Counted from the stretch's first letter, positions 8,505 to 17,155 are shown. The stretch: 64,000 nucleotides of DNA from Paenibacillus koleovorans NBRC 103111 (GCF_004000845.1 NZ_BIMA01000007.1:1-64000), one strand, 5' to 3'. Numbers and translations are program-made. The notes: generated by a model not told the origin, from the letters alone.

Positions 8505-9599
8505 ATGGCGACAGGCACGCAAAAGCGCGATTACAGCCTGCATGGGCCGGAGAGCGTCCGCGCGGTAGAGAGAGGGCTCGCCGGAGCCGACTGGTACGCA
8601 AGTCCGATTCCTCGGGCGAAGATGAAGGAACTGATGAAACGCAAAAACGGCCCCGCTATCCGGGACACGCTGATCCTGTTCTGCGCGATCGGCTGCGCCG
8701 GCTATTTGGCGTTCCTGTCCTGGGGCACATGGTGGGCGGTTCCGGCTTTCCTGCTCTACGGCATCCTGTACGCTACACCGGGCGATTCCAGATGGCATGA
8801 GTGCGGCCACGGCACAGCGTTCAAGACACCCTGGATGAACGAGGTTATCTATCATATTTTCTCCTTCATGGTGCTGCGTTCCGCTACGCCTTGGCGCTGG
8901 AGCCATGCCCGCCATCATTCCGATACGTACATTGTCGGCCGCGATCCCGAGATTTTGCTGCAACGCCCGCCGATCATCAAGATCCTCTGGATGGAAATTC
9001 TTCATCTGTACGGCGGTCCGATCGAGCTCAAACGATTCCTGCTGCATGCGGTCGGCAAAATCGAGAAACAAGAGCAAGCCTACATCCCGCCGTCCGAGTA
9101 CCGCAAGGTGTTCATCGAAGCATGGGTGTACATGCTGATCATTCTGGGCACAATCGGCGCCTGCATCTACACGGGCAGTCTGCTGCCGGCGATGTTCGTC
9201 GTCCTGCCGACGTTCTACGGCCCTGTCTTGATGCTCATGTTCGGCATTTCGCAGCATCTCGGTCTTTACGAGGATGTGCTTGACCATCGGCTGAATACTC
9301 GCACCGTCTATGTGAACCCTATTTTCCGTTTCCTCTACTGGAACATGAACTATCATATCGAGCATCATATGTTTCCGATGGTGCCGTATCACGCTTTGCC
9401 GAAGCTTCACCAGGAGATGAAGGGGGATACGCCTGAGCCTTCGCCGAGCCTGTACGCTGCGCTTAAGGAAGTGTTCGTGGCGCTGCGCAAGCAAAAGAAA
9501 GATCCGAGCTACGTCATCGTACGACAGCTGCCTCCGACGGCTAGACCTTACAAATACGGCCTGGACTATCAGCCCCCGATTAGGAGCGACATCTCATGA
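8505..9599 (+). CDS. Fatty acid desaturase-like membrane di-iron oxygenase (MocD type)
   Basis: A 364-residue integral membrane protein of the desaturase/hydroxylase superfamily. The histidine boxes are HECGH (98-102), HARHH (134-138) and HIEHH (284-288), which bind the di-iron centre. Hydrophobic segments near residues 55-92, 112-125 and 180-225 fit two or more membrane hairpins. The stop overlaps the Rieske ferredoxin start by four bases, so the two are translationally coupled. This desaturase/ferredoxin pairing is that of rhizobial MocD and MocE in rhizopine catabolism, where MocF is the reductase; no reductase is seen here. GGAGGC lies about seven bases before the ATG. The substrate could equally be a lipid or another small molecule. 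Confidence 0.88.
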   Translation: MATGTQKRDYSLHGPESVRAVERGLAGADWYASPIPRAKMKELMKRKNGPAIRDTLILFCAIGCAGYLAFLSWGTWWAVPAFLLYGILYATPGDSRWHECGHGTAFKTPWMNEVIYHIFSFMVLRSATPWRWSHARHHSDTYIVGRDPEILLQRPPIIKILWMEILHLYGGPIELKRFLLHAVGKIEKQEQAYIPPSEYRKVFIEAWVYMLIILGTIGACIYTGSLLPAMFVVLPTFYGPVLMLMFGISQHLGLYEDVLDHRLNTRTVYVNPIFRFLYWNMNYHIEHHMFPMVPYHALPKLHQEMKGDTPEPSPSLYAALKEVFVALRKQKKDPSYVIVRQLPPTARPYKYGLDYQPPIRSDIS

Positions 9600-9910
9600 G
9601 CGAGCAATGGATTGAAGCATGCGGCGTGGAGGAAGTAGAAGTGGAAGATGTGATGCGGTTCGACTACGGCGATCGGACATTCGCCATTTATCGGACGGAT
9701 CGAGGAGACTGGTTTGCGAGCGATGGTTTCTGCACGCATCAGAACGTTCATTTGGCGGACGGACTCGTCATCGGCACGCAGATCGAATGTCCCAAACATA
9801 ACGGAAGGTTCGACATCCCGTCGGGAGCGGCCAAACGCAGACCGGCCTGTGTCGATTTGCAGACTTATTCGGTGAAGGTGGCGGAAGGCAAAGTATACAT
9901 TCTCGTATAA
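9596..9910 (+). CDS. MocE-type Rieske [2Fe-2S] ferredoxin
   Basis: A 104-residue cytoplasmic Rieske ferredoxin. The cluster ligands are CTH (Cys46, His48) and CPKH (Cys65, His68), the spacing of small non-haem oxygenase ferredoxins. It would pass electrons to the membrane oxygenase encoded just upstream, whose stop codon it overlaps (ATGA). Full-length for the family. The electron donor is not encoded nearby. It ends 82 bp before the next regulator, which has its own promoter. Confidence 0.92.
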   Translation: MSEQWIEACGVEEVEVEDVMRFDYGDRTFAIYRTDRGDWFASDGFCTHQNVHLADGLVIGTQIECPKHNGRFDIPSGAAKRRPACVDLQTYSVKVAEGKVYILV

Positions 9911-9923
9911 AATGCGCCTTGTC

Positions 9924-9952
9924 TTGAAAAGCCCCGTCCGTTCCTTCATAAT
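9924..9952 (+). promoter_or_regulatory. Sigma-A promoter of the second LacI gene
   Basis: TTGAAA (9924-9929), a 17-bp spacer, and CATAAT (9947-9952), 39 bases ahead of the LacI start codon. Confidence 0.6.
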
Positions 9953-9991
9953 GTAGGCAAACTGCTGCACGCCAGAAATGGAGCGACGGGA

Positions 9992-11011
9992 ATGACGGTA
10001 ACGATTCGACAAATCGCGGAAAAAGCGGGCGTATCCCGAGGCACGGTGGATCGGGTTCTGAATGGGAGGTCCGGCGTCAAGCCGGAAGTCCGGGAGCGCA
10101 TCATGGAGATTGTGGACGAGCTGCAATACGTGCCGAATTTGGCGGCCAAGGCGCTAGCCTTCAACAAGAAGCCCGTACGGATCGGCATCGTCCTGCCGCC
10201 GCGGGACATTACATTTTTCGAACAGATTACTAGCGGCATCCAGGCGGCCGCCGATGAGCTGCAGGGGCTAGGCATTCAATTGGACTACTTATATGCAGAC
10301 AATCGCCGGGTCGAAGCCGGAGCCGCCGCGATCCGACAGCTGATCGACGAAGGCGCCAGCGGCATCCTATACGCGATGATGGACGACGACCTGATCCGCG
10401 CTCATATCGATGAAGCGGCAGAGCTCGGCATCCCGGTCGTGACGATGAACTCGGACGTGGAGCAATCGAAGCGGATCTGCTTCGTCGGCCAGGACCTGAA
10501 GAAAAGCGGCGTCATCGCGGCGGGATTGATGCGGCGTATGCTGCGAGGTCCTTCCCGGGTGCTCGTCATCACGAGCAACCTGCAATTTCACGCCCATCGC
10601 GCCAGAGTGAGCGGCTTCCGCGAAGGAATTGCAGGCAGCCGGATTCATATTGAAGCGGTGATCGAAAGCTTTGATCGTTACGAGGATACGTACAACAAAG
10701 TACTCATGCAGTTGAAGTCGGATTCGAACGTGGACGGCATCTATATGGCGACGGGACATATCGGTGGATGTCTGGACGCCGTGCGCAATGCCGGATTGGC
10801 CGGCAAGCTGCGGTTCGTCTGCAACGACATTATCCCGGAAGTGGAAGAGGGCATGAAGCAAGGCATCATCGACTTTACGATTATGCAGAACCCGATGCAG
10901 CAAGGCTATCGATCGCTGCGCATCTTGTACGATCTGCTTCTTACAGGGAAAAGGCCGGACGCCGAATATTACTACACGGAGACCAGCATCGTCATTCCGG
11001 AAAGCCTGTAA
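9992..11011 (+). CDS. LacI family transcriptional regulator (sugar-binding type)
   Basis: A 339-residue regulator with an N-terminal helix-turn-helix (IRQIAEKAGVSRGTVDRVLN, residues about 5-24), hinge, and a substrate-binding domain (from RIGIVLPPRDITFF) closely resembling periplasmic ribose/inositol-binding proteins. It follows the desaturase/Rieske pair on the same strand, so it is the best candidate to bind the twin palindromes at 8401 and 8465. Its own promoter indicates independent expression. The effector is probably a sugar or cyclitol by family, but the ligand is not identifiable. Confidence 0.92.
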   Translation: MTVTIRQIAEKAGVSRGTVDRVLNGRSGVKPEVRERIMEIVDELQYVPNLAAKALAFNKKPVRIGIVLPPRDITFFEQITSGIQAAADELQGLGIQLDYLYADNRRVEAGAAAIRQLIDEGASGILYAMMDDDLIRAHIDEAAELGIPVVTMNSDVEQSKRICFVGQDLKKSGVIAAGLMRRMLRGPSRVLVITSNLQFHAHRARVSGFREGIAGSRIHIEAVIESFDRYEDTYNKVLMQLKSDSNVDGIYMATGHIGGCLDAVRNAGLAGKLRFVCNDIIPEVEEGMKQGIIDFTIMQNPMQQGYRSLRILYDLLLTGKRPDAEYYYTETSIVIPESL

Positions 11012-11118
11012 CAGCGGCCCCTTGCTTCCAGCGTTTTGACTCCCGGTGAAATCGCACAGCTGTCCACGGCGGTGTGACCGGAAACGCTGTAGCTGCCTGC
11101 AACAATAACAACTATATG

Positions 11119-11162
11119 AAGAGCCTGACGGGGTGCCTTACATACCGTTCAGGTTCTTTTTC
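11119..11162 (+). terminator. Rho-independent terminator
   Basis: GAGCCTGACGG (11121-11131) pairs imperfectly with CCGTTCAGGTTC (11145-11156), followed by a T-run. It would end the LacI transcript. Confidence 0.65.
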
Positions 11163-11321
11163 TTGTCTACGGCACATGACTGATGCTCGGCACATTCGCA
11201 CTTAGCACTCATTCCTATGCTGGGCGGACGCTGGCTGATATTGCCTATTTACCTGCCAGGCGGGCAAAGGTAAGCTAAGGGCAATCCTAGGGGAATTCCA
11301 TCGCCGCTTGCCGCCCGTTTC

Positions 11322-11341
11322 ATCCACCAAGTAGACCAAAT
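11322..11341. repeat. 20-bp intergenic motif, copy 2
   Basis: ATCCACCAAGTAGACCAAAT matches 3591-3610 at 19 of 20 bases. Flanking sequence shows only weak further similarity. Confidence 0.6.
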
Positions 11342-11468
11342 TTCCCCTACATCTCGCTCAGCCGCCCGCTGTTCTACCAGACATGTTTGTATTTCTTTCT
11401 TTCCACACGTATACCAGCCCGTTTCCAATCCCATCCTGTTACTAACTAACTAGAATCGAGGGATGTGC

Positions 11469-12239
11469 ATGATGAGCAAATGGTGTTGGAGAGCGGGGGT
11501 TACCACCGTATTAGCGATGTTGCTTCTTCCCGCAGGAGCTGCGTATGGGAGCGAGATACCCAGGAGCGCCAAGGCAAGCTTGAAGCAATTGTCGGAACAA
11601 AGCGGAGGCGCGCTTGATGTGGAGTGGAACGATTCGACGGGGACGCCGCGATTGTTGAAGGGCCGGCTTAGCGCACCATCCGAGCATACGCCGGAGTGGA
11701 TTGCCGGTGAGTTTGTACGCGACTATAGAGCGCTGTATGGCTTGAGCGATCCGGACCAGGAGCTGGTCGTGAGTGCGGTGGACCGCAGCGATCCGGAGCA
11801 TATTCGAGTTCTGGTTCGTCACGAGCTACTGCATACGCCGGTTTGGGGAGATACGCTTCGGATGGAAATCAATCATCAGGGTGTCATTCAACGAGTAGAA
11901 GGCGAGATCCATCCTGAGCTGGCGAAGCAGTCCCTTCAGCAGATCATGCGGCAGACTTTCTCCGAGGAGCAGGCGATCGCCGTTGCTGAAGCTTACATGA
12001 TAGAACGTCAACTAAGCAGAGCCGCCAGCAAACCAGACGTAGCGCGCTACTATTTGCCGACGAGAGCGGGGACGCCGCTTGTTTATGCCGTGCGATTCGC
12101 CCCTGCACAACAAGAGGGCACGGACGGAGGACGATTGGTCCTCGTACATGCCCTGACATGCCGCGTTATTCATGATGAACCGATTCGCTTCGGACAATCC
12201 GTTACCAAGGCGCCTTCTGACCTACAGCCAGCTCCGTAG
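11469..12239 (+). CDS. Secreted FTP/PepSY-like propeptide-only protein
   Basis: A 256-residue predicted exported protein. An N-terminal signal peptide (hydrophobic TTVLAMLLLPAGAAYGS) precedes a region resembling the fungalysin/thermolysin propeptide (FTP) fold: EFVRDYRALYGLSDPDQEL, then an RVLVRHELLHTPVWGDTLRM stretch. A PepSY-like segment follows (FSEEQAIAVAEAYM). The catalytic HExxH domain of M4 peptidases is absent. It could be a stand-alone inhibitor or chaperone, or a truncated protease. The start is ambiguous: ATG at 11463, 11469 or 11472, the latter two being better spaced from GAGGG. Its 3' end overlaps the convergent ferritin-like gene by 38 bp. Confidence 0.7.
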   Translation: MMSKWCWRAGVTTVLAMLLLPAGAAYGSEIPRSAKASLKQLSEQSGGALDVEWNDSTGTPRLLKGRLSAPSEHTPEWIAGEFVRDYRALYGLSDPDQELVVSAVDRSDPEHIRVLVRHELLHTPVWGDTLRMEINHQGVIQRVEGEIHPELAKQSLQQIMRQTFSEEQAIAVAEAYMIERQLSRAASKPDVARYYLPTRAGTPLVYAVRFAPAQQEGTDGGRLVLVHALTCRVIHDEPIRFGQSVTKAPSDLQPAP

Positions 12240-13398
12240 GCACGCCGTCCAGGTAGCCGATGATTTCTTGCTGCAAGTCTTCGACCGTTCGGTGATCGTC
12301 CTCCAGGAAGTGATCGATCCACTTCTTGCCGTAGCGGACGTGGTTCACTTCCTCCGACCAATCGATGTCGGCGAACAACTGGGAACGGGCATCCCCTTGC
12401 TCGCCGTAATAGCGGACACGCACGCTTTTACGCGGCATGAAGTAAATTTCGAGTCCCAGCGTCAAGTAGCAGAACCGGTGCAGCAAGGGCATTTTGCGGG
12501 ATTGATCGAATAGCAGCATGTTGACGACCGACGGCTCGACGCCGATTTCGCGCAGGCGGATCGCCCCGAACTCGGCATGGCGCACCTCATCCCAGAAATG
12601 ATGGGCAATGTCCATGAAGTACTGCCGCGGCGCCGAAAGCTTCCAAGAGTCATAGATAACTGTAGCGAGCAGGGCGGCCGCATAAAATTCGTTGAAATAC
12701 ACCTGAAACTCGCCGATGCGGCGTTCTTCCATCGGCTGGTTCAGCTTGCCTTCATAGCTCCCCAGGTCGCCATGGCGGATACGCTCGTCGAACAAGATCG
12801 AAGAAGGCCACGGGAACAGGGGAACGTCCGCGGGCCTCACGACAGAAGCGGCGTCGGCGGGAGGTTTGCCCGCAATTCCGCCGGCCGCCTCGAGTAAGCC
12901 GCTCAGGTAGCCGACCCAGCCGGCCGCCCCCGGCTCCTCGCCGGCCGCCCCCGCGCGCAGCGCGGCCAGCTCGTCGCGGCCGCGCTGCACATCATCCGCG
13001 TGCCGACGCAGCACGCGGATGTCCAGGGCGTTCGCCGCGGAATCCGCGCGGCGAACAAACTCGCTGTACGCGCCTTCCAGCTGCGCGTACATCAACTGCA
13101 GGCCGGCCAGGAAGCTGTCCGGCCCCTGCGCGTGCACGAGCTGCTCGCACAGCTGCTCGTAGCCCGGATCGAGGTTCACGTCGCGGTTGCCGCCGCGTAG
13201 CTCCTCGAGCCGGCCTTGCAGCTCGTAAGCGCGCTCCGCATGCGCGTAGAGCAAATACCCGAGACGCAGCTTCGTCTCCCAACGCGGGGTGCGCAGGAAC
13301 CAGCCGGCCAGAGCCCGTACGCAAGCGTGCTCCGTATAGGCGTAGCGGCGAAGCTGCTCCACCGTCTCGCTGATTGTCCATCCGATTGTTGTTGTCAT
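12202..13398 (-). CDS. Ferritin-like domain protein (DUF455-like)
   Basis: A 398-residue soluble helical protein. Two iron-ligand motifs, EVRH (residues about 270-273) and EEVNH (about 348-352), sit in helices with further acidic residues upstream, as in ferritin-like di-iron proteins of the DUF455 type. The middle part (residues about 130-200) is Ala/Gly/Pro-rich and probably flexible. The start follows AAGGAGAG with good spacing; the open frame continues upstream without a ribosome binding site. It overlaps the convergent exported-protein gene by 38 bp at its 3' end. Function is unknown; an oxidase or metal-storage role is an inference from the fold. Confidence 0.75.
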   Translation of the reverse strand: MTTTIGWTISETVEQLRRYAYTEHACVRALAGWFLRTPRWETKLRLGYLLYAHAERAYELQGRLEELRGGNRDVNLDPGYEQLCEQLVHAQGPDSFLAGLQLMYAQLEGAYSEFVRRADSAANALDIRVLRRHADDVQRGRDELAALRAGAAGEEPGAAGWVGYLSGLLEAAGGIAGKPPADAASVVRPADVPLFPWPSSILFDERIRHGDLGSYEGKLNQPMEERRIGEFQVYFNEFYAAALLATVIYDSWKLSAPRQYFMDIAHHFWDEVRHAEFGAIRLREIGVEPSVVNMLLFDQSRKMPLLHRFCYLTLGLEIYFMPRKSVRVRYYGEQGDARSQLFADIDWSEEVNHVRYGKKWIDHFLEDDHRTVEDLQQEIIGYLDGVPTELAVGQKAPW

Positions 13399-13639
13399 AG
13401 AAGTATCTCTCCTTAAAAATAAATTGCTGTTCTGCTCTGTCACCCAACCACTTTGTTGTAATTTACAATTAATTATAGATCGATCCGCTCGCTCTGGCAA
13501 TACAAATCTTGCGCACATTAGCATAGGGGTTGGACAATTTCAAAACAATAATGGTAAAATGGGCATACCTTTCTACCAACTACATGATCTGAAAAAACAA
13601 CAAACTGACATAAACAGATTCAAATCGAGGTGGGTTCCA

Positions 13640-14827
13640 GTGGATACGAAGCAATACTCAGGCAACCATTCGTTCCTGAAAGAACTGAACATCATCACGA
13701 CATTGCGGCTGATTCGCAGCCAGAGGCTGATCTCGCGGGCGGAGGCGGCGGAGAGGCTCGGCCTGAACCGCAGCACGATTACGGCGATCGTGAACGAGCT
13801 GCTCGAGCAGAAGCTTGTACAAGAAGTGGGTGTCGGCACCTCGAAGGGAGGACGTCCGCCAACGCTGCTGCAGTTCAACGGGGATGCCGCCTACACGGTG
13901 TGCCTGGATTGGAAGCTGAAACGAGTGAAGCTTCACCTGACGAACATGTCGGGGGACCCGATCGTCTCCGAGACATTCGAGGCCGACGACCTATCATCGG
14001 GACTTTACGATCCGATCGAGATGGCCATAGCCATCGCCGACTCCATCGAAAAGCTCCTCAATCAACTGCCAGCCAAGCCGCTGGGCTTAATCGGCATCGG
14101 CATCTCCGTGCCGGGCATCAACGACGGCGGCTTCGTGAGCTCGTACACGCTGCAATGGGACAAAGTGCCGCTGCAAAGCTTTTTCGCGGAACGATTCGAC
14201 TGCCCGGTCGTGCTGAACAACGACTCTTATGCCGGTCTGCTTGCCGAGCATCATGCCGGAGCGGCAGCGGGCGAATCGGATGTGCTGTATGTGCGGATCG
14301 GGCAAGGACTAAGTGCGAGCATGCTGCTGAACGGACTGCCGTATCAAGGGAGCGAAGGCTTAGCGGGGAGAATCGGGCATACGGTCGTGCAGGTGAACGG
14401 GAGGCGTTGTGCGTGCGGGAGCCGTGGCTGCTGGGAGACCTATGCGTCCGAGCGGGCACTGCTGCACCGATACGCGGAGCTGAGCGGAACAACTGCAACG
14501 ATTGAACAATTCGTCCATTTCGCGAAACAGTCCGAGCCCCACGCGATTACGGCGCTCCATGAGATGAGCGAGTATTTGGGCGTCGGGATAGCGAACGTTA
14601 TCAACCTGTTGAATCCGGCGGTCGTGCTGATCGGCAGCGAGCTGGACGAGCTGCATCCGCTCATGCAAGGGACGCTTGAGCGGACCATGCAGCAGTCGGC
14701 GCTCCTGTTCCTGCGCCGCCATGTGCGGGTGCAGTTCGCCGGCTTGAGCGGGGGAGACAGCATCCGCCGGGGAACGGCGGCGATGGTGCTGGACAAAGTG
14801 TTCACGCCGCCGCATGTGAAGAGCTAA
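13640..14827 (+). CDS. ROK family transcriptional repressor (XylR/NagC type)
   Basis: A 395-residue regulator. A winged helix lies at residues about 15-60 (SRAEAAERLGLNRSTITAIV), then an ROK kinase-like sugar-binding domain. The zinc motif CACGSRGC (residues 256-263) is intact. The start is GTG 13640, preceded by GAGGTGGG; the frame is open for about 215 bases upstream but without a better signal. The family represses sugar catabolic operons. No sugar operon is attached here. Its stop overlaps that of the convergent AraC gene by four bases. Confidence 0.9.
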   Translation: MDTKQYSGNHSFLKELNIITTLRLIRSQRLISRAEAAERLGLNRSTITAIVNELLEQKLVQEVGVGTSKGGRPPTLLQFNGDAAYTVCLDWKLKRVKLHLTNMSGDPIVSETFEADDLSSGLYDPIEMAIAIADSIEKLLNQLPAKPLGLIGIGISVPGINDGGFVSSYTLQWDKVPLQSFFAERFDCPVVLNNDSYAGLLAEHHAGAAAGESDVLYVRIGQGLSASMLLNGLPYQGSEGLAGRIGHTVVQVNGRRCACGSRGCWETYASERALLHRYAELSGTTATIEQFVHFAKQSEPHAITALHEMSEYLGVGIANVINLLNPAVVLIGSELDELHPLMQGTLERTMQQSALLFLRRHVRVQFAGLSGGDSIRRGTAAMVLDKVFTPPHVKS

Positions 14828-15702
14828 GCGCGGTCCCCCACGGCATGGGTGTTCCGGTAATCGGTCGCGCTCAAGCCGGTCGTCTCCTTGAACACTCGCG
14901 TGAACGAGCGGAAGGAGGAGAAGCCGACGTCGTAGGCGATTTCGGACACGGACATATCGGTTGCGGCGAGCAGGCTGGACGCTCTTCGCACGCGCAACAA
15001 ATGCAAGTATTCCAGGAAGTTTTTGCCCAGCAGCCGTTTGAAGGCGCCTCGGACCGTATAAATGCTCACCCCGAACTTGGACGCCACTTGCTCCAGCGAC
15101 AAGCTGTCCTCGAGGAAATGCGTGTTCACATATTTGATGAAATCCCATTCCTGCGATTGCGAGACGACCGGATGGCTTAGCTCCGAGAATCCCGGGTGGC
15201 TGCGGAAAAACAAATAAACCGCCTCCAGCAGCTTGATTCGCATCAGCCCGTGTTTGCCGAGCCGGTCCGAGCGATGTTCGGTTATGAGAGCGGTCAGCAC
15301 GTCTTGCATCGATTCGAACGCCTTCGGCGCCAAGTCATAGGTCGACACCAGCTCCTCGGACAGCTTGATCAGCCATTGGCCGATTTCCGCGAACTCCGGC
15401 TGGAACAGCAGGTTGACGTCGAACATGACGGTGAATTTTTCAATGGATGCCCCTGCCTCGAGCCGCATCGCATGCAGATGATGGGGGAGTAGGAGGCTGA
15501 TGCTTCCTTTTGTAAGCGGATACTCAATGCCGTTGATGATGCCGGTGCCTTCGCCTTGAGTCACAAACGAGATTTCTACGAATTCATGGTGGTGGTTAGG
15601 ATAGCCGTGCATCAGGCGGAAATGCGTGGCGAACAACGGCAGCTCGCCTTTTTTGAATTGATGGAGACCAAGGTTGTCCTGGAAGATCGGGAAGGTTGTC
15701 AT
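14824..15702 (-). CDS. AraC family transcriptional regulator
   Basis: A 292-residue regulator. The N-terminal cupin contains a histidine-rich strand typical of sugar sensors (GYPNHHHEFVEISFV), and the C-terminal part has two helix-turn-helix motifs (SLEQVASKFGVSIYTVRGAF and MSVSEIAYDVGFSSFRSFTR). AGGAG lies six bases ahead of the ATG. It is divergent from the DegT-family aminotransferase with about 150 bp between the start codons, and that promoter has a good -10 but poor -35, as expected for an activator-dependent promoter. Control of the aminotransferase is therefore the most likely role. Confidence 0.9.
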   Translation of the reverse strand: MTTFPIFQDNLGLHQFKKGELPLFATHFRLMHGYPNHHHEFVEISFVTQGEGTGIINGIEYPLTKGSISLLLPHHLHAMRLEAGASIEKFTVMFDVNLLFQPEFAEIGQWLIKLSEELVSTYDLAPKAFESMQDVLTALITEHRSDRLGKHGLMRIKLLEAVYLFFRSHPGFSELSHPVVSQSQEWDFIKYVNTHFLEDSLSLEQVASKFGVSIYTVRGAFKRLLGKNFLEYLHLLRVRRASSLLAATDMSVSEIAYDVGFSSFRSFTRVFKETTGLSATDYRNTHAVGDRA

Positions 15703-15814
15703 AGTAGGCTCCTAACCGGCGATGAACCGGGCATGTACTTTCTCTACGCCCATTGTAGCAATTTTTGACCTGCATTAACATCCTTTTTGGCGCGTATCGG
15801 GTCTTGTCCAGTAC

Positions 15815-15820
15815 TATAAT
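15815..15820 (+). promoter_or_regulatory. Putative -10 element of the aminotransferase promoter
   Basis: TATAAT lies 37 bases before the start codon. No good -35 is found at 16-18 bp, which suggests that the divergent AraC protein activates this promoter. Confidence 0.5.
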
Positions 15821-15856
15821 GAAGGCAAACTTGGGGATGACAAAGGGGATATGGCG

Positions 15857-17116
15857 ATGAGCACTCAACAACTGGCAATTCAAGGCGGACCCAAAGCGAA
15901 AACGACTCCTTTCGGCACCGGCAAACGGTTCGGCTTGGAGGAAGCGCAGGAGCTTCTGGAAGCGCTGGAGCAGAACACCCTGTTTTACCATTTCGGTAAA
16001 AAGGTGAAAAAGTTTCTGGCCGACTTCAACGAGCTGTATGGAGTGAAATATAGCGTGGCCACTACTTCCGGTACGGCCTCGATCCACGTTGCCCTTGGCG
16101 CTGCAGGCGTCACCGTCGGCGACGAAGTCATCACGAGCCCGATTACGGACCAAGGTACGCTGATCGGGATTTTGTATCAGAACGCCATTCCGGTATTCGC
16201 AGATCTGGACCCGCACACGTACAACATGACGCCGGAGACGATCGAAGCGAAAATTACCCCGCGCACCAAAGCGATCGTCGTGGTCCACTTGGCCGGCAAC
16301 TCGGCGGATATGGACGCGATCATGGCTATCGCGCGCAAGCATAACGTCAAAGTGATCGAGGACTGCGCTCAAAGCTACATGACCCGCTACAAAGGCAAGC
16401 TCGTGGGTACAATCGGCGACTACGGCTGCTTCAGTACTAATGATTTCAAACATATTTCGACCGGCGACGGCGGGATCGTAACCGTCAACTCCGGCGACGA
16501 GCAAGATTTCATGGCGACCCATGCGTTCGCGGACAAAAACTTCAAACGTTTCGGCGACGCCGTTCAAAAAGATCTGCATTTCCTCGCGCCGAACTATCGG
16601 ATGACCGAGCTGCAAGGCGCCGTAGGCATCGCGCAGCTGAAGAAGCTGCCTTGGATCTGCGAGCAGCGCCATAAGTACGGCGACCGCATCACGCAAGGCA
16701 TCAGCGGATTGCCGGGCATCCAAGTGCACCAAGTTAATGAAGAGAATTATTGCTCCTACTGGTTCTACATGCTCCGTCTCGATGTGTCCGAGCTCACTTG
16801 CACGCGCAAGGAGTTCAGCGAGGCGCTGGCAGCCGAAGGCATTCCGAACCAAGCGGGCTATATTGCCGCCGTTATGTATATGCAGCCGATTTTCCAGAAG
16901 CGTCAAGCTTACTTAGGCAGCCAATTCCCGTTCGACATTACGGGGATTACGTACCACCAGGGCGATTGCCCGAACGGAGAAGCGATTCTGGAGACGGCGA
17001 TCCGTTTCGGCGTCAGCGAGTTCTACACCGACGAAGACGTCGAGGATATCATCGCAGCGATCCGTAAGGTTTCGCTTCACTTCGCCAAGCAGCCTGCTGT
17101 CAGCGAGACCAAATAA
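15857..17116 (+). CDS. DegT/DnrJ/EryC1/StrS family PLP-dependent aminotransferase
   Basis: A 419-residue cytoplasmic sugar or cyclitol aminotransferase. The PLP-binding lysine is Lys198 in TNDFKHISTGDGG, the substrate-pocket motif TTSGTASIHVAL is present, and VIEDCAQS supplies the aspartate that contacts the pyridine nitrogen. The N-terminal QLAIQGGPKA resembles the start of glutamine:scyllo-inosose aminotransferases (StsC/BtrS group), but other sugar aminotransferases share it. ATG 15857 is spaced eight bases from GGGG; ATG 15851 is too close. It stands alone between a divergent AraC regulator and a terminator, with no nucleotide-sugar genes around it, which argues for a catabolic or small-molecule role rather than polysaccharide synthesis. 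Confidence 0.9.
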   Translation: MSTQQLAIQGGPKAKTTPFGTGKRFGLEEAQELLEALEQNTLFYHFGKKVKKFLADFNELYGVKYSVATTSGTASIHVALGAAGVTVGDEVITSPITDQGTLIGILYQNAIPVFADLDPHTYNMTPETIEAKITPRTKAIVVVHLAGNSADMDAIMAIARKHNVKVIEDCAQSYMTRYKGKLVGTIGDYGCFSTNDFKHISTGDGGIVTVNSGDEQDFMATHAFADKNFKRFGDAVQKDLHFLAPNYRMTELQGAVGIAQLKKLPWICEQRHKYGDRITQGISGLPGIQVHQVNEENYCSYWFYMLRLDVSELTCTRKEFSEALAAEGIPNQAGYIAAVMYMQPIFQKRQAYLGSQFPFDITGITYHQGDCPNGEAILETAIRFGVSEFYTDEDVEDIIAAIRKVSLHFAKQPAVSETK

Positions 17117-17121
17117 TGATT

Positions 17122-17155
17122 AAAGGCCGGTGTCCTTGGGACGCCGGCCTTTTTG
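17122..17155. terminator. Bidirectional rho-independent terminator
   Basis: GGCCGGTGTCC and GGACGCCGGCC form a GC-rich stem with flanking A and T runs. It sits between the convergent aminotransferase and proline dehydrogenase genes. Confidence 0.9.

Larger units (their letters stand above)
11012..11468. other. Intergenic region with hairpins and a repeat
   Basis: This 457-bp gap holds an inverted repeat (CAGCGTTT near 11031 and AAACGCTG near 11084), a terminator at 11119-11162 and a copy of the 20-bp intergenic motif at 11322-11341. A minus-strand open frame over the motif has no family resemblance and is not called. Confidence 0.5.

Noticed and set aside
11249-11434. 61-codon minus-strand open frame in the intergenic region
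   Set aside because: Overlaps the dispersed 20-bp motif, has no ribosome binding site and no known relatives; the repeat explains it.
15596-16906. 436-codon minus-strand open frame over the DegT gene
   Set aside because: Antisense shadow caused by GC-rich codon use; the opposite frame is a well-conserved aminotransferase.
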